This document shows, piece by piece, positions 5,619 to 6,860 of a stretch of DNA of 6,860 nucleotides. The position numbers were made by a program, and so were the translations under genes. Source of the stretch: Ktedonobacteraceae bacterium. GTDB lineage: Bacteria; Chloroflexota; Ktedonobacteria; Ktedonobacterales; Ktedonobacteraceae. Below the pieces are notes generated by a model. It was not told the DNA's origin, searched no databases, and saw only the letters and a program-made list of their open reading frames with translations. The DNA lies in the NCBI GenBank assembly GCA_017354095.1, contig JAFMRP010000256.1, positions 1 to 6,860 of the forward strand, read 5' to 3'. How positions within the stretch are numbered: the first letter of the stretch is position 1; each line of letters begins with the position of its first letter.

Positions 5619-6011
5619 GTGGCGCTCAAACGTGCATTGCGCTTACGCAAAAGTAGCGATTTCAAACGAGTGAGGCAGCAGGGACGTAGCATGGCTTCCC
5701 GGCTGCTTATACTCGCGTGGGCGCCCAATTATGAACAACATTCACGCATCGGATTTGTGGTAAGTAAACGTATCGCTCGGCATGCCGTCGATCGTAATTA
5801 TCTTAAGCGGCTGTTGGGCGAAGCTATACAACCACTCCTGGCTTCCCTGGTAAATGATCAGGATATTGTGCTCAACGCGCGGCAACAGGCAGTCGGAACA
5901 GACCTGCATACGTTACGCCAGCAGGTCGCAATGCTTCTACGTCGAGCACGATTGCTCCATCCCCAGGAAACTGGAGAGCAACATATCGAGCGGCTGACAA
6001 GTGAAATGTAA
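5619..6011 (+). CDS. rnpA: Ribonuclease P protein component
   Basis: RnpA binds the RNase P RNA and helps it recognise and cleave the 5' leader of pre-tRNAs. From GTG 5619 the product is 130 residues, normal for the family, and begins at the usual point (LKRALRLRKSSDFKRV with the conserved Phe15). The domain continues with RIGFVVSKRIARHAVDRN and the RNA-binding RN-x-x-KR signature (R59, N60, K63, R64). Glycine (G67) stands where the family commonly has Arg in KRxxRE. GTG 5619 is 17 bases after the rpmH stop but has no Shine-Dalgarno sequence, so it may rely on translational coupling. The same frame is open upstream, with an ATG at 5478 (177 residues) inside rpmH and an ATG at 5415 before it (198 residues). 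The ATG at 5415 lies upstream of the predicted -10 element and so cannot be on that transcript. Confidence is very high for identity and moderate for the start. Confidence 0.96.
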   Translation: MALKRALRLRKSSDFKRVRQQGRSMASRLLILAWAPNYEQHSRIGFVVSKRIARHAVDRNYLKRLLGEAIQPLLASLVNDQDIVLNARQQAVGTDLHTLRQQVAMLLRRARLLHPQETGEQHIERLTSEM

Positions 6012-6012
6012 G

Positions 6013-6068
6013 GGCCCCTCACGATGGGCCAGCGATAAAAGTACCCCCTGTGGGGCCGATAGGTTTTT
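6013..6068 (+). terminator. Competing GC-rich stems with T5 tract, attenuator-like, between rnpA and yidD
   Basis: GGCCC (6013-6017) can pair with GGGCC (6026-6030), or the longer GGCCCC (6013-6018) can pair with GGGGCC (6052-6057). CCCC (6044-6047) can instead pair with GGGG (6052-6055). A T5 run (6064-6068) follows 8 bases after. These mutually exclusive stems resemble a weak terminator or attenuator that would set the ratio of rnpA to yidD-yidC mRNA. The distance from hairpin to T-run is not ideal for a strong terminator. Confidence 0.35.
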
Positions 6069-6091
6069 GGGCGTCCCTGAGCAAAAAACGC

Positions 6092-6107
6092 TCTCCCGCA
6101 AGGGAGG
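6092..6107 (+). promoter_or_regulatory. GNRA-capped hairpin burying the yidD Shine-Dalgarno sequence
   Basis: TCTCCC (6092-6097) pairs with GGGAGG (6102-6107), with one G-U at the base, across a GCAA loop (6098-6101) of the very stable GNRA type. GGGAGG is also the yidD Shine-Dalgarno sequence, 9 bases from the ATG at 6117. A second upstream segment, TCCCT (6074-6078), can pair with AGGGA (6101-6105). Translation of yidD should therefore be limited unless the stem is opened by a ribosome, a protein or temperature. Confidence 0.55.
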
Positions 6108-6116
6108 TTACCTTAA

Positions 6117-6344
6117 ATGAAATATATCGCACTCGCATTAATCCGTGTATATCAGCACACGCTGTCGGTGGTCCTGCCCTCATCGTGTCGATTCACTCCC
6201 TCGTGTTCGCAATATGGATATGAGGCAATTCAACGTTTTGGCTTTCTCCGTGGTGGCTGGCTGACCATCAAACGCATTGGCCGCTGTCATCCCTTCTACC
6301 ACGGTAATCTCAACGATCCAGTCCCGGAACAATGGGGAGACTAG
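6117..6344 (+). CDS. yidD: Membrane protein insertion efficiency factor YidD
   Basis: YidD is a small membrane-associated protein that assists YidC-dependent insertion of inner-membrane proteins; its exact activity is not settled. The 75-residue product has the family layout. An amphipathic N-terminal segment (1-20) is followed by the conserved SCRFTPSCSQYGYEAI with C24 and C30, then GGWLTIKRIGRCHPF with C57, and DPVP near the C terminus. All three conserved Cys are present. The ATG fits the conserved start, and GGGAGG lies 9 bases upstream inside a hairpin. It sits in the normal place between rnpA and yidC, 24 bp before the latter. The GN-L-N stretch before DPVP is a little divergent from the usual GGYDPVP. 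Confidence 0.97.
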   Translation: MKYIALALIRVYQHTLSVVLPSSCRFTPSCSQYGYEAIQRFGFLRGGWLTIKRIGRCHPFYHGNLNDPVPEQWGD

Positions 6345-6368
6345 ATCGAGGAAGGCAGGAGTATTCAC

Positions 6369-6860
6369 GTGGGTGAAATAGGTAATTTTTTCTTCGTCAT
6401 CTTTACACAGCCAATCTATAATGGCTTGATGGCTCTGTTCCAGCTCTTTGGCGACTTTGGCCTGGCAATTATTGTTCTGACACTTGTCATTAAACTTATC
6501 CTGTTTCCGCTCACCTTGCAGCAGCTGAAGTCGATGAAGGCGAATCAGGCCCTGCAGCCACATATGGCCGAGGTCCGTAAGAAGCATGCCAACGATAAGC
6601 AGGCGCAGGCGCTGGCCATGCAGGCCCTCTACAAAGAATATGGCATCAACCCTCTGGGCGGCTGCCTACCTATGCTGGTCCAACTACCCGTACTCTACGG
6701 CCTGTTCTATGCCCTGAACGAGGTGCTGCGTAATGCCCACACCGTTGTGCAAGTAAACCAACACCTCTATCCTTTCATCCCACACTTCACGACTTTCCCT
6801 GATATTAATCTGAACTGGTTTACCATTTTCAATGCCGGTTGGCATATCTCGCTGGGCGCG
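6369..6860 (+). CDS. yidC: Membrane protein insertase YidC/Oxa1 family (3' end outside the window)
   Basis: YidC inserts and folds proteins in the cytoplasmic membrane, alone or with SecYEG. The 164 residues visible begin at GTG 6369, with AGGAG (6357-6361) 7 bases upstream. The frame is open to the right edge. The protein lacks the large periplasmic domain of Gram-negative YidC and has no lipoprotein signal. It opens with QPIYNGLMALFQLFG and a core membrane segment (28-48). A charged cytoplasmic hairpin (50-95) follows, with the family stretch KKHANDKQAQALAMQALYKEYG. NPLGGCLPMLVQLPVLYGLFYAL (94-116) then begins the next membrane segment. Lys42 occupies the position where most homologues have the Arg of the hydrophilic groove (for example IRLLILP in Bacillus SpoIIIJ). 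It is preceded by yidD and is the last gene visible in the operon. Confidence 0.96.
   Translation, partial: MGEIGNFFFVIFTQPIYNGLMALFQLFGDFGLAIIVLTLVIKLILFPLTLQQLKSMKANQALQPHMAEVRKKHANDKQAQALAMQALYKEYGINPLGGCLPMLVQLPVLYGLFYALNEVLRNAHTVVQVNQHLYPFIPHFTTFPDINLNWFTIFNAGWHISLGA

Noticed and set aside
6180..6587. 135-codon minus-strand frame across yidD and the yidC start
   Set aside because: It covers two well-conserved plus-strand genes and shows no domain of its own.

Overview
The window looks like a chromosomal segment of a GC-moderate bacterium, most plausibly a Chloroflexota member and tentatively the Ktedonobacteria. The reasons are the style of the zinc-ribbon-tagged signalling proteins, the protein phosphatase with a zinc ribbon and a kinase-like stub, the L34 sequence and the short YidC. 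This placement rests on family resemblance only; there is no rRNA gene to confirm it. All convincing genes lie on the + strand.

Region 1 (about 1-5154) is a phospho-signalling cluster of four genes. The first is a 5'-truncated zinc-ribbon/TPR protein with seven TPRs and a cationic tandem-repeat linker. Fourteen bases later comes a 638-residue PP2C-type Ser/Thr phosphatase with two zinc ribbons, a long acidic linker and a degenerate kinase N-lobe stub. After a 127-bp gap with its own candidate promoter comes a cytoplasmic von Willebrand factor A (vWA) protein with an intact metal site. Last is a small FHA-domain protein with two zinc ribbons. Reader (FHA), eraser (PP2C), scaffold (TPR) and metal-dependent adhesion module (vWA) are present, but no active kinase is visible. 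One may lie upstream of the window. The set recalls the vWA-PP2C-kinase triads described around TerY, but is not identical to them.

Region 2 (5155-5466) is a 312-bp intergenic stretch. It holds a GC-rich hairpin, an inverted/direct-repeat element, an A/C-rich G-poor tract, and a near-consensus sigma-70 promoter preceded by a direct repeat in 22-bp register.

Region 3 (5467-6860) is the conserved rpmH-rnpA-yidD-yidC operon: ribosomal protein L34, the RNase P protein, the YidD insertion factor and the YidC insertase, which runs off the right edge. The L34 gene is only 44 codons long. The rnpA frame stays open through the whole of rpmH, in the same relative frame as the nested rpmH/rnpA arrangement known from Thermus. 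The 105-bp rnpA-yidD gap contains competing GC-rich stems, a T5 tract and a hairpin that would bury the yidD Shine-Dalgarno sequence.
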